Assembly: GCA_023261465.1 (NCBI GenBank)
Contig: JAHFOW010000165.1
Span: forward strand, 1 to 6,330
Length of the DNA: 6,330 nt
Reading direction: 5' to 3'
Source: Planctomycetota bacterium
Lineage (GTDB): Bacteria; Planctomycetota; Brocadiia; Brocadiales; Brocadiaceae
Positions 1 through 5,239 of the stretch are shown here, one piece after another. Every line of letters begins with the position of its first letter. The first letter of the stretch is position 1. The position numbers were made by a program, and so were the translations under genes. Under the pieces are notes generated by a model. It ran no database searches. It had not been told where the DNA came from and saw nothing but the letters and a program-made list of their open reading frames with translations.

Positions 1-1365
1 GTATATATAGGAAAGAGGACGGGCGTTATTCAACGATATGCGATTATTACGGAAGAGATTGGTAAATTTCATCCCTTTTCGTTTATTGTAGGCGTTAATA
101 CGGATGGAAAGATTAGCAACGTCGCAGTGCTTGTTTACCGTGAAAGTCGCGGAGGAGAGGTTGCAAGGAAACGTTTTCTCTATCAGTTTCCTGGTAAATC
201 ATTCAAAAATCCTATCCGTATTAATAAAGATATCATTAATGTTACCGGCGCCACCATGTCTGCCCAGTATATGTGTATGGGTGTAAGGAAGGTGCTTGCC
301 GTTATCAATGAATATTACCTGATCGGTAAAAGGAATGTCAGTGATATGAAATTGGAGTATCCGCGCGCCACAATAACAAATACGAACAAGAATCAGGAAC
401 TAAAACTCCTGAAACAAACACGCATGATCATGGGCACCTTTGCGGAGGTATCCACATACTCAAATGATGAAAAGCTGGCGGGTAAGGCAATTGACGAGGC
501 GTTAAATGAGATGGAACGCATGGACCGAATCATGAGTAATTATAAAAGTAATAGTGAACTATCTCAGGTAAATAAAAATGCCCCAAAATTGTCCACTCCC
601 TGTGGCGCTGAACTCCTGGATGTAGTGGAACAGTCTATCTATTATAGCGAAATGAGCGGAGGCGCCTTTGATATCACGGTATCTCCTCTTGTCGACCTCT
701 GGGGTTTTTTTAGCGGAAAAGAGCGTGTTCCATCTGACAAAGAGATCGAAAAAATCCTGCCAGCTGTTTCATACAAAAATATTGTAATCAACAAAAGTAC
801 TGATTCTAAAAAACCTTGCTCTGTTTCATTTAAAAATCCGCAGACTCAGATAGACCTGGGCGCTATTGGAAAAGGTTACGCGGTGGATAAGGCGCTGGGG
901 GTTATTAAAAAACATGGTATTGATAATGGTTGTGTTAACCTCGGTGGAAATATTTACGTTCTGGGCGTTCCGCCGGACAAAAAGGGGTGGAATATTGGTG
1001 TGCAACATCCCAGAAAAAGGGGTGAAATTCTGGGTTATCTGGAGCTCAAAGATGAGGCCACAGCAACATCAGGTGATTATGAGCGGTTCTTCGAGGTCAA
1101 AGGGAAACGGTATTCACATATTTTAGATCCCAGGACAGGAAGGCCGGTAAGCGGTACCATTGCAACAACGATTGTTGCCCCAACAGGCACACAGGTCGAC
1201 GCATTATCAACCAGTGTCTTTGTGCTGGGACCGGAAAAAGGTTTGAACCTTATAAAAAAGATTCCTGGCGCAGAGGCAATGATTGTTTATGAAAAGGACG
1301 GTAAGCTGGCGATTGACATGACGCAGGGATTCAAAGAAAAATTTACGAAAACCGGTAACTGGTAA
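1..1365 (+). CDS. apbE: FMN-binding domain fused to ApbE FAD:protein FMN transferase (5' truncated)
   Basis: The reading frame is open from base 1 to the TAA at 1363-1365 (454 visible residues); the true start lies upstream. The only start-like codon near the beginning, GTG at 127, falls inside a domain. Residues about 1-100 look like an FMN_bind domain (RnfG/NqrC/NosR type), ending in VTGATMSA, where the Thr at 253-255 matches the flavin-acceptor position of the [ST]GAT motif. From about 420 follows an ApbE domain: MGTFAEV, DLGAIGKGYAVD (around 856), CVNLGGNIYVLG, SHILDPRTGRP (around 1111-1146) and the metal-binding VDALST (Asp 1198-1200, Thr 1210-1212). ApbE enzymes transfer FMN from FAD to Thr/Ser of extracytoplasmic redox proteins, so this protein probably flavinylates itself. 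Export is inferred; any signal peptide lies outside the window. The domain calls are firm, the substrate is inferred. Confidence 0.93.
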   Translation, partial: VYIGKRTGVIQRYAIITEEIGKFHPFSFIVGVNTDGKISNVAVLVYRESRGGEVARKRFLYQFPGKSFKNPIRINKDIINVTGATMSAQYMCMGVRKVLAVINEYYLIGKRNVSDMKLEYPRATITNTNKNQELKLLKQTRMIMGTFAEVSTYSNDEKLAGKAIDEALNEMERMDRIMSNYKSNSELSQVNKNAPKLSTPCGAELLDVVEQSIYYSEMSGGAFDITVSPLVDLWGFFSGKERVPSDKEIEKILPAVSYKNIVINKSTDSKKPCSVSFKNPQTQIDLGAIGKGYAVDKALGVIKKHGIDNGCVNLGGNIYVLGVPPDKKGWNIGVQHPRKRGEILGYLELKDEATATSGDYERFFEVKGKRYSHILDPRTGRPVSGTIATTIVAPTGTQVDALSTSVFVLGPEKGLNLIKKIPGAEAMIVYEKDGKLAIDMTQGFKEKFTKTGNW

Positions 1366-1383
1366 GAGAAAAGAAATCACAGA

Positions 1384-1497
1384 TTGCACAGATGATATAT
1401 CTGTACATCGGGAAGTTGTGTGGAGACAAGAGCGAGAAGCAAATTCCTTTGCGATCAAGCTGTCTTTATGTAATTTGAGGCTTTAGAATCTGTGCAA
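1384..1497. repeat. Short inverted repeat, 10-bp arms
   Basis: TTGCACAGAT at 1384-1393 is the exact reverse complement of ATCTGTGCAA at 1488-1497. Inside the left part a smaller hairpin, ACAGAT (1388-1393) with ATCTGT (1399-1404) and a 5-nt loop, lies 22 nt after the apbE stop. There is no T-tract, so I do not call a terminator. A related-looking phrase, GAAATCTGCGGTTTC, occurs at 1686-1700. The pattern looks like remnants of a dispersed intergenic repeat rather than a designed site. Confidence 0.4.
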
Positions 1498-1510
1498 AAA
1501 GTCAATCATC

Positions 1511-1616
1511 GTGTTGTTGCGAGGGTTTTTTCCGAATCAATCTCCTGGAATTATTATAATGAGGAGTTTGCCTTGCTTAGGCTCGCAACTTTGGCTTCGC
1601 TTCGCTCTCAATGACA
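1511..1616. repeat. Degenerate MITE-like element with imperfect terminal inverted repeats
   Basis: The left end TGTTGTTGCGAG (1512-1523) and the reverse complement of the right end CTCTCAATGACA (1605-1616) agree at 9 of 12 positions. The interior contains CTCCT/AGGAG arms around an AT-rich palindrome and GCCT-TGCTT-AGGC at 1570-1582. The outer sequence resembles the TGTCATTGCGAG...CTCGCAATGACA dispersed repeats known from many environmental genomes (recalled from memory, not searched). Together with the inverted repeat before it, this accounts for most of the 361-bp spacer 1366-1726, in which I see no credible gene. Confidence 0.5.
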
Positions 1617-1726
1617 CCTAAAACCCGATTTTTTGTACTCATGTCGTGATGTCATAATTTGTATGATTATATCTGGGGAATCTCTGAAATCTGCGGTTTC
1701 AAAAGTAGTTTATGAAGGAGTAGAAA

Positions 1727-2269
1727 ATGTCGAACGGCTTATGGTCAATCCCAACGAGTAACAAGATTTTTTTTACCTTTTTTCTATTCATTATAGCTAC
1801 TGCTGTTGGAATTGGTTTCTTGAATTATTATGAGAGGACGGGGTTTTCTCCACAGAAGACTGTACGTTATTATTGTGGCGATGAGGAGGAAGGAATTTCT
1901 GCTCCCATATCACCCGAAGAAAACAAAGCAAGACTGGAAGAAGGGTTCTTTTTTCCGAAATCCTATCGCGAACTGCTCGAAGTCACCCATAGCCATATTT
2001 TTTCTATACCGATAGTCATATTTATACTTTCCCGTATCCTTGCAATGACGCATACCAGGGAAGGGTTAAAAATTACCATTTATGGTACTTCATTTATGGG
2101 TATCATACTGAACCTGGCATCTCCATGGCTCATAAGGTATGTATGTCACCACTTTGTTGTGGCATTCGTCGTTTCTAATATTTGTCTCCTCCTGAGTTTT
2201 GGGGCATTCATCTTTATTCCCTTCTATGAAATGTGGTTTAGAAGAGACCACGACATGCTCTCTGAATGA
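1727..2269 (+). CDS. Four-helix membrane protein with interfacial histidines, function unknown
   Basis: This 180-residue protein starts at ATG with AAGGAG at 1715-1720, six nt upstream. Hydrophobic segments lie at about residues 13-33, 91-107, 115-135 and 143-167. A polar, acidic loop of about 55 residues (34-88) containing one Cys separates helices 1 and 2 and probably faces outside. Histidines cluster at helix edges: THSH (His88, His90) before helix 2, His109 after it, and CHH (His141, His142) before helix 4. Such placement would suit haem b or metal binding, but no known haem-protein signature is recognised. Its position after the FMN_bind-ApbE gene suggests an electron-transfer partner; the 361-bp spacer means co-transcription is not assured. 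The gene is real, the function is unassigned. Confidence 0.85.
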   Translation: MSNGLWSIPTSNKIFFTFFLFIIATAVGIGFLNYYERTGFSPQKTVRYYCGDEEEGISAPISPEENKARLEEGFFFPKSYRELLEVTHSHIFSIPIVIFILSRILAMTHTREGLKITIYGTSFMGIILNLASPWLIRYVCHHFVVAFVVSNICLLLSFGAFIFIPFYEMWFRRDHDMLSE

Positions 2270-2284
2270 TGCGGAGGAATTTCA

Positions 2285-2407
2285 ATGCAAGTTGTAGCGT
2301 GGGTGGTTTATCCCTATAACCGTTTGTACAGTTCAAACAGTTCAAACAGTTCAAACAGTTCAAGCGGTTTAAACGGTTTAAGCGGTTTAAACCGTTGCAA
2401 GTCCTGA
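2285..2407 (+). CDS. Possible 40-residue small ORF or repeat-overrun gene remnant
   Basis: ATG at 2285 is preceded by GGAGGA (2273-2278) with a 6-nt spacer, the best ribosome binding site in the window, 15 nt after the stop of the membrane-protein gene. The product begins MQVVAWVVYPYNRLYSS and then follows the 9-bp tandem repeat as SSN-SSN-SSN-SSS-GLN-GLS-GLN, ending at TGA 2405-2407. The repeat-encoded half has no recognisable fold. It may be a genuine small protein translated with its upstream neighbour, or the 5' stub of a gene whose body was replaced by repeat expansion. The evidence for translation initiation is good; the evidence for a functional product is weak. Confidence 0.35.
   Translation: MQVVAWVVYPYNRLYSSNSSNSSNSSSGLNGLSGLNRCKS
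2320..2400. repeat. 9-bp tandem repeat, about nine units in two sequence variants
   Basis: Nine consecutive 9-nt units hold a strict register. A degenerate CCGTTTGTA is followed by CAGTTCAAA three times, CAGTTCAAG, then CGGTTTAAA, CGGTTTAAG, CGGTTTAAA and a degenerate CCGTTGCAA. The seven central units (2329-2391) fit C[AG]GTT[CT]AA[AG]. The array sits between the 3' ends of the convergent membrane-protein and hxlB genes. A minisatellite formed by replication slippage is the simplest reading. Unit length and lack of spacers exclude CRISPR. Confidence 0.9.
2372..2396. terminator. Strong hairpin formed by the last repeat units; possible terminator
   Basis: AACGGTTTAA (2372-2381) pairs perfectly with TTAAACCGTT (2387-2396) across a 5-nt loop, and CGGTTTAAACCG (2383-2394) is itself a 12-bp palindrome. 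A T-rich stretch (2408-2416) follows after 11 nt, too far for a standard intrinsic terminator on the + strand, and no T-tract follows on the - strand. Its place between convergent genes fits transcript-end stabilisation, but that is inference. Confidence 0.35.
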
Positions 2408-2414
2408 TTTATTT

Positions 2415-2993
2415 TTACTCCAGATTTGAGTGCCGTTTGTGCATGTCCTTCTCGGAACTGTTCAGCCTGGATACGAGGGAAAGGATGATGCCGTCCAGAT
2501 ACACGAGGCACGCCTGTTCAAAGAGGGTGCTCCGAAACTGAATAGAGCCGTCATTTTTGTAATTGGTGCTTACTTCCTGCAGGGGCAATTCAATAACGAT
2601 GTTTGCCAGCTTTGCAAGAGGTGAATTTTTTTGAGAGGTTACGGCAACGATGGTTGCATGTGCCTTTTTAGCCAGACCGGCAATGTAACAAGTTATATGG
2701 GTACTGCCCGAACTGCTGCACGCTATCAGCAAATCACCTTTATCGATATTTGGTGTTGTGGCATCCCCGACGCAATAGGCATTTATGCCGATATGCGTGA
2801 GTCTCATGGCAAAGGTACGGGATACAAGGCCGGAACGTCCCTGGCCTGTTACAAAGACATTTTTTGCCTGAATAATCGAAGAAATAAATTGTTCATAAGG
2901 TATTTCTTCGATTTTTTCAAGTACGGAGCGGATTTCATCCAGAATAATTTGCGTGGCGGCCTTAATTCCCATGTACTCGTCTACCAACTTCAA
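2415..2993 (-). CDS. hxlB: 6-phospho-3-hexuloisomerase (SIS domain)
   Basis: This 192-residue SIS-domain protein matches the PHI/HxlB family in length and motifs: VTGQGRSGLVSRTFAMRLTH (residues 48-67), the phosphosugar-binding serine run ACSSSGST (91-98), LFEQ (157-160) and a C-terminal HSNLE that parallels the HANLE ending of Bacillus HxlB as I recall it. PHI interconverts hexulose 6-phosphate and fructose 6-phosphate in the cytosol, in the ribulose monophosphate pathway for formaldehyde fixation or, in reverse, for making ribulose 5-phosphate. The start is TTG (2991-2993), supported by GAGAGG (complement of 3002-3007) with an 8-nt spacer; ATG at codon 8 has no comparable site. Hexulose-6-phosphate synthase (HxlA) is not in this window. 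Other SIS sugar isomerases are a less likely alternative. Confidence 0.9.
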   Translation of the reverse strand: MKLVDEYMGIKAATQIILDEIRSVLEKIEEIPYEQFISSIIQAKNVFVTGQGRSGLVSRTFAMRLTHIGINAYCVGDATTPNIDKGDLLIACSSSGSTHITCYIAGLAKKAHATIVAVTSQKNSPLAKLANIVIELPLQEVSTNYKNDGSIQFRSTLFEQACLVYLDGIILSLVSRLNSSEKDMHKRHSNLE

Positions 2994-3025
2994 TGTATGT
3001 TCCTCTCTAAATTCTTTTCCATGTT

Positions 3026-3051
3026 TTAAACCTGAAGGTTTGAGATACGTT
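3026..3051 (-). repeat. Copy 1 of a hairpin-containing element, in the hxlB leader
   Basis: Read in the direction of hxlB this is AACGTA-T-CTCAAACCTTCAGGTTTAA, with 6-bp arms AAACCT/AGGTTT around two bases (3028-3041). It lies about 20 nt upstream of the hxlB ribosome binding site and recurs at 5122-5147 with a single mismatch. The rest of the 301-bp spacer 2994-3294 between the divergent hxlB and yggT genes is AT-rich; I see no gene or convincing promoter in it. Confidence 0.75.
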
Positions 3052-3294
3052 TTAAACAGATTTAATTGCTATACCAGAATTTATTTATACAACTTTAAAG
3101 GTCCTAATTTTATCATGCCCTATCAAGTATTTCAAGAAACCGTATTCTCCGATGTTCTGATATTTATTTTTGTTGCTCTCTCCCATATTTAGTGTTAAAG
3201 TTATCGTTTAAGTATAACAAATATAAGAAATTAGGCACAGATTTTATTGAACCTGTAATTTTTAATGTACTCTTGATAAAAAAGGAGCGTTTTC

Positions 3295-3537
3295 ATGGGG
3301 GGGTTTCTCAGCACACTTATTAGTCTTTATGAAATTGCATTGCTTATAAGAATTGTCCTTTCATGGGTGCCGCACAATCCGTATAATCAGGCAATAAGAT
3401 TTCTTTTTAAAATAACCGATCCTGTCTTAATTCCTGTGCGAAAAATCATCCCGCCTTTCAAAGGTATAGATTTCTCCCCTGTTGTTGTATTCTTTGCTCT
3501 CGGCATCATTAAAAAAATGGTCGGGGGAGCATTTTAA
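3295..3537 (+). CDS. yggT: YggT-family membrane protein
   Basis: This 80-residue protein has two hydrophobic segments (about 4-24 and 59-76) and the family's conserved features: RIVLSWVP followed by NPYN (19-31), and TDPVLIPVRKIIPP (41-54) before SPVV. Single-repeat YggT proteins of this size are common; family members are linked to osmotic tolerance, chloroplast cytochrome maturation (CCB3) and cell division-related gene clusters, but no molecular activity is firmly established. The ATG is preceded by AAAGGAG (3281-3287) with a 7-nt spacer. Seven consecutive G residues (3297-3303) begin at the third base of the start codon. The gene stands alone here, divergent from hxlB and separated from the next gene by a repeat element. 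Confidence 0.9.
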   Translation: MGGFLSTLISLYEIALLIRIVLSWVPHNPYNQAIRFLFKITDPVLIPVRKIIPPFKGIDFSPVVVFFALGIIKKMVGGAF

Positions 3538-3563
3538 TTGTATAGAAATTTCAAACTTACCGG

Positions 3564-3640
3564 CTCGTTCCCAAACTCTGTTTGGAACGTAATTGTTGCC
3601 AAATCTCCAGCTTTATGCGAAGCGGAGCTTCGGGAACAAG
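3564..3640. repeat. MITE-like element with CTCGTTCCC/GGGAACAAG ends
   Basis: CTCGTTCCC (3564-3572) and GGGAACAAG (3632-3640) form a terminal inverted repeat with one mismatch. Each end carries its own hairpin: CCAAAC-TCT-GTTTGG (3571-3585) and CGAAGC-GGA-GCTTCG (3618-3632). This resembles the dispersed 'GTTCCCAAAC...GTTTGG' intergenic repeats seen in many repeat-rich bacterial genomes (from memory). It ends 47 nt before the next start codon, so it probably lies in the leader or promoter region of the HAD-kinase gene. Confidence 0.7.
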
Positions 3641-3687
3641 ATAAATGTACAAAATAAATAACAACGTCGCCGAAGGCCTAATTTAAT

Positions 3688-4965
3688 TTGATTCATGCAG
3701 TCCCCAAAAAGTTGATCGTTATGGATGTAGACGGCGTCCTGTTTAAAGGACAATTCATCCTCCACCTCTCGCGTTCACTTGGCAGGCTGATGTATACCAG
3801 AACGGCTATCCTGTGTCTGCTTTTCAATCTGAATAAACTATCCATTCGGGAACTTCTTACGCGGGTATATGCACAATTTAAGGGTATGCCGCTTCAGCAG
3901 CTTCAAACGGTTTATAAAAATATTGGCGTGATACATCATGCGCGGGAAACCGTGGAGTCGTTATGCAAGCATGGTTATCAGGTCGTTCTTATCAGCAGCG
4001 GGGTGCCTGACATTTTTGTAAAAGACCTGGCAATACGGTTATTGGCTCATGATGGTTATGGCGTCAAGATTGGTATGAATGATGAAAAGCTAACAGGGGA
4101 GGTATCCGGACGTCTGTCTCAGGCACAGGGAAAAAAGGAGCTTATTGAAGAGATACTCAGCAAAAACAATCTCACATGGAAGGATGCCATTGTCCTCGTC
4201 GATGACCGCAACAATCTCGATATCATGCACAAAGCAGGTATTAATATTGGTATCAATGCCCACTATGCGGTGCGACAGCGTGCGCATTACCTGATTGACA
4301 GCGGGAATCTGGCAGAGGTACTTGATATTTTAAATATCGAAGACGCCGATACCTATACAACCCTGTTTGCCGGCATGCGCAAGCAATTCACATTTTCATG
4401 GTATCAGGAAATCAGGAGGAAGGCCCTCCATATTCTGATTGCGTTTGTACCCTTATTTTCCGGCTTCTTGTACTTTCCAACGCTTGTGGCGCTTTTTTCC
4501 TTAATTCTTGTTTATATGATTTCAGAGTTCCTGAGAATAAATGGATATTCGTTTCCCTTCTTTGGAAAGATTACACGATCGAGCATCCGCAGGGCAGAGG
4601 AACGGGGTTTTGCTTTCGGACCGGTAACCCTCGTTGTGGGGGCAATGTTGTCTACCATATTTTTTTCCGCATCCATTGCAAGCACGGGTATCTGGATTGT
4701 AGCCTTTGCCGATACTGCCGCCACACTGGCAGGAAGGAAACTGGGGAACCATCGGCTTCCTTATAATAAGAAAAAAAGCCTTGAAGGTACGCTGGTTGCA
4801 TTGATTGTGGCTTTTTTTTGCGGACATGTCTATTTTCCAACATTTCCTGCTTTGCTTGCGGCAAGCTTTTCCAGTATGATTGAATCATTACCCCTGAGGG
4901 CTTTGGATAATTTATTCATACCTCTTGGCACGGGGATTCTCTTGTGGTGTCTTGGGTATGCGTAA
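3688..4965 (+). CDS. HAD-family phosphatase fused to CTP-dependent lipid kinase (dolichol/phytol kinase-like)
   Basis: This 425-residue protein has two parts. Residues 1-215 form a cytosolic HAD hydrolase with motif I DVDGV (Asp13, Asp15), motif II SSG (103-105), motif III GKK (148-150) and motif IV DDRNNLD (172-178), so all catalytic positions look intact. Residues 240-425 form a membrane domain with several helices and SEC59/VTE5/DGK1-type signatures: RRKALH (243-248), GFAFGPVT (307-314), AFADTAATLAGRKLG (339-353) and KKSLEGT (362-368). That family phosphorylates prenols, dolichol or diacylglycerol using CTP and is related to phosphatidate cytidylyltransferase. An in-frame stop at 3679-3681 limits the start. 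TTG 3688 (weak GAAGG at 3672-3676) keeps the first HAD strand; ATG 3721 would remove it. Substrates are unknown; the phosphatase may act on a related lipid phosphate. Confidence 0.88.
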   Translation: MIHAVPKKLIVMDVDGVLFKGQFILHLSRSLGRLMYTRTAILCLLFNLNKLSIRELLTRVYAQFKGMPLQQLQTVYKNIGVIHHARETVESLCKHGYQVVLISSGVPDIFVKDLAIRLLAHDGYGVKIGMNDEKLTGEVSGRLSQAQGKKELIEEILSKNNLTWKDAIVLVDDRNNLDIMHKAGINIGINAHYAVRQRAHYLIDSGNLAEVLDILNIEDADTYTTLFAGMRKQFTFSWYQEIRRKALHILIAFVPLFSGFLYFPTLVALFSLILVYMISEFLRINGYSFPFFGKITRSSIRRAEERGFAFGPVTLVVGAMLSTIFFSASIASTGIWIVAFADTAATLAGRKLGNHRLPYNKKKSLEGTLVALIVAFFCGHVYFPTFPALLAASFSSMIESLPLRALDNLFIPLGTGILLWCLGYA

Positions 4966-4967
4966 CA

Positions 4968-4994
4968 ATACTATTTGGGGAATTTGAATAGTAT
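4968..4994. other. Hairpin just after the HAD-kinase stop codon
   Basis: ATACTATT (4968-4975) pairs perfectly with AATAGTAT (4987-4994) over an 11-nt loop, starting 2 nt after the TAA. The stem is AT-rich and no T-tract follows, so it may be a weak terminator, an mRNA 3' structure or the outer edge of the adjacent repeat cluster. Confidence 0.4.
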
Positions 4995-5010
4995 GAGGAT
5001 GGTATAGACA

Positions 5011-5077
5011 CCCCCTGAATCCCCCTTTATTAAGGGGGACTTGGAAAATCCCCCTTAGAAAAGGGGGATTCAGGGGG
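5011..5077. repeat. Palindromic CCCCCTGAATCCCCC element (MITE-like)
   Basis: The 18-nt left arm (5011-5028) is a perfect inverted copy of the right arm (5060-5077). Each half also folds alone: CCCCCTT/AAGGGGG (5021-5027 with 5032-5038) and TCCCCCTT/AAGGGGGA (5049-5056 with 5061-5068), so the DNA or RNA could switch between one long stem and two short hairpins. This type of element is widespread in repeat-rich environmental genomes (recalled, not searched). It occupies the spacer between the HAD-kinase gene and yqgF and may terminate transcription from either side. Confidence 0.9.
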
Positions 5078-5112
5078 TTGTATTAGCGTCCATTCAGAGT
5101 ATAGGCTGAACT

Positions 5113-5129
5113 GTTACGTTTAACGTAAC
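5113..5129. repeat. 17-nt near-perfect palindrome
   Basis: GTTACGTT (5113-5120) and AACGTAAC (5122-5129) are exact reverse complements around a single central T. The length and symmetry would suit a dimeric repressor operator, but the right half overlaps the dispersed element at 5122-5147, so it may only be part of that repeat. It lies about 110 nt upstream of yqgF. Confidence 0.5.
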
Positions 5130-5147
5130 TCAAACCTTCAGGTTTAA
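5122..5147 (+). repeat. Copy 2 of the hairpin-containing element, upstream of yqgF
   Basis: This copy reads AACGTA-A-CTCAAACCTTCAGGTTTAA on the + strand and matches the copy in the hxlB leader (complement of 3026-3051) at 25 of 26 positions. Both copies point the same way relative to the gene behind them. Here it lies 92 nt before the yqgF ATG and just upstream of the candidate promoter, so it may be outside the yqgF transcript. Confidence 0.75.
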
Positions 5148-5159
5148 GCTACGGGTGGG

Positions 5160-5185
5160 TTGGTCATGTGAAAACTATATATAAT
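5160..5185 (+). promoter_or_regulatory. Candidate yqgF promoter (-10 box only convincing)
   Basis: TATAAT at 5180-5185 is a perfect sigma-70-type -10 box, 54 nt before the yqgF ATG. The nearest -35-like hexamer, TTGGTC (5160-5165), is separated by only 14 nt, shorter than usual, so the assignment rests mainly on the -10 box. Confidence 0.3.
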
Positions 5186-5239
5186 CGAGTGGGTGAAACT
5201 GCTCTTACTATAGTACTCTTTAAATAGGTCATTGGTATT

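Noticed and set aside
127..129. GTG as the true start of the ApbE fusion
   Set aside because: The frame is open upstream to base 1 and the residues before it continue the FMN_bind domain, so the gene is cut by the window edge.
866..1126. Alternative-frame ORF of 86 codons inside apbE
   Set aside because: The overlapping frame carries the full ApbE motif set; this one has none.
1633..1667. Possible promoter before the four-helix membrane protein (TTGTAC, CATAAT, TATGAT)
   Set aside because: No pair of boxes has acceptable spacing: 14 nt for one combination and 23 nt for the other.
2320..2400. CRISPR-like array
   Set aside because: Units are 9 bp and directly adjacent with no spacers, so it is a simple tandem repeat.
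2314..2511. Minus-strand ORF of 65 codons rich in Leu-Phe-Glu repeats
   Set aside because: Its repetitive part is just the 9-bp tandem array read backwards, and the rest overlaps hxlB out of frame.
2631..3029. Plus-strand ORF of 132 codons
   Set aside because: It lies antisense over hxlB, whose protein has clear family motifs, and its own translation shows none.
4522..4827. Minus-strand ORF of about 100 codons with several Cys residues
   Set aside because: It is a shadow of the lipid-kinase domain on the other strand; the cysteine pattern matches no metal-binding family and the start has no ribosome binding site.
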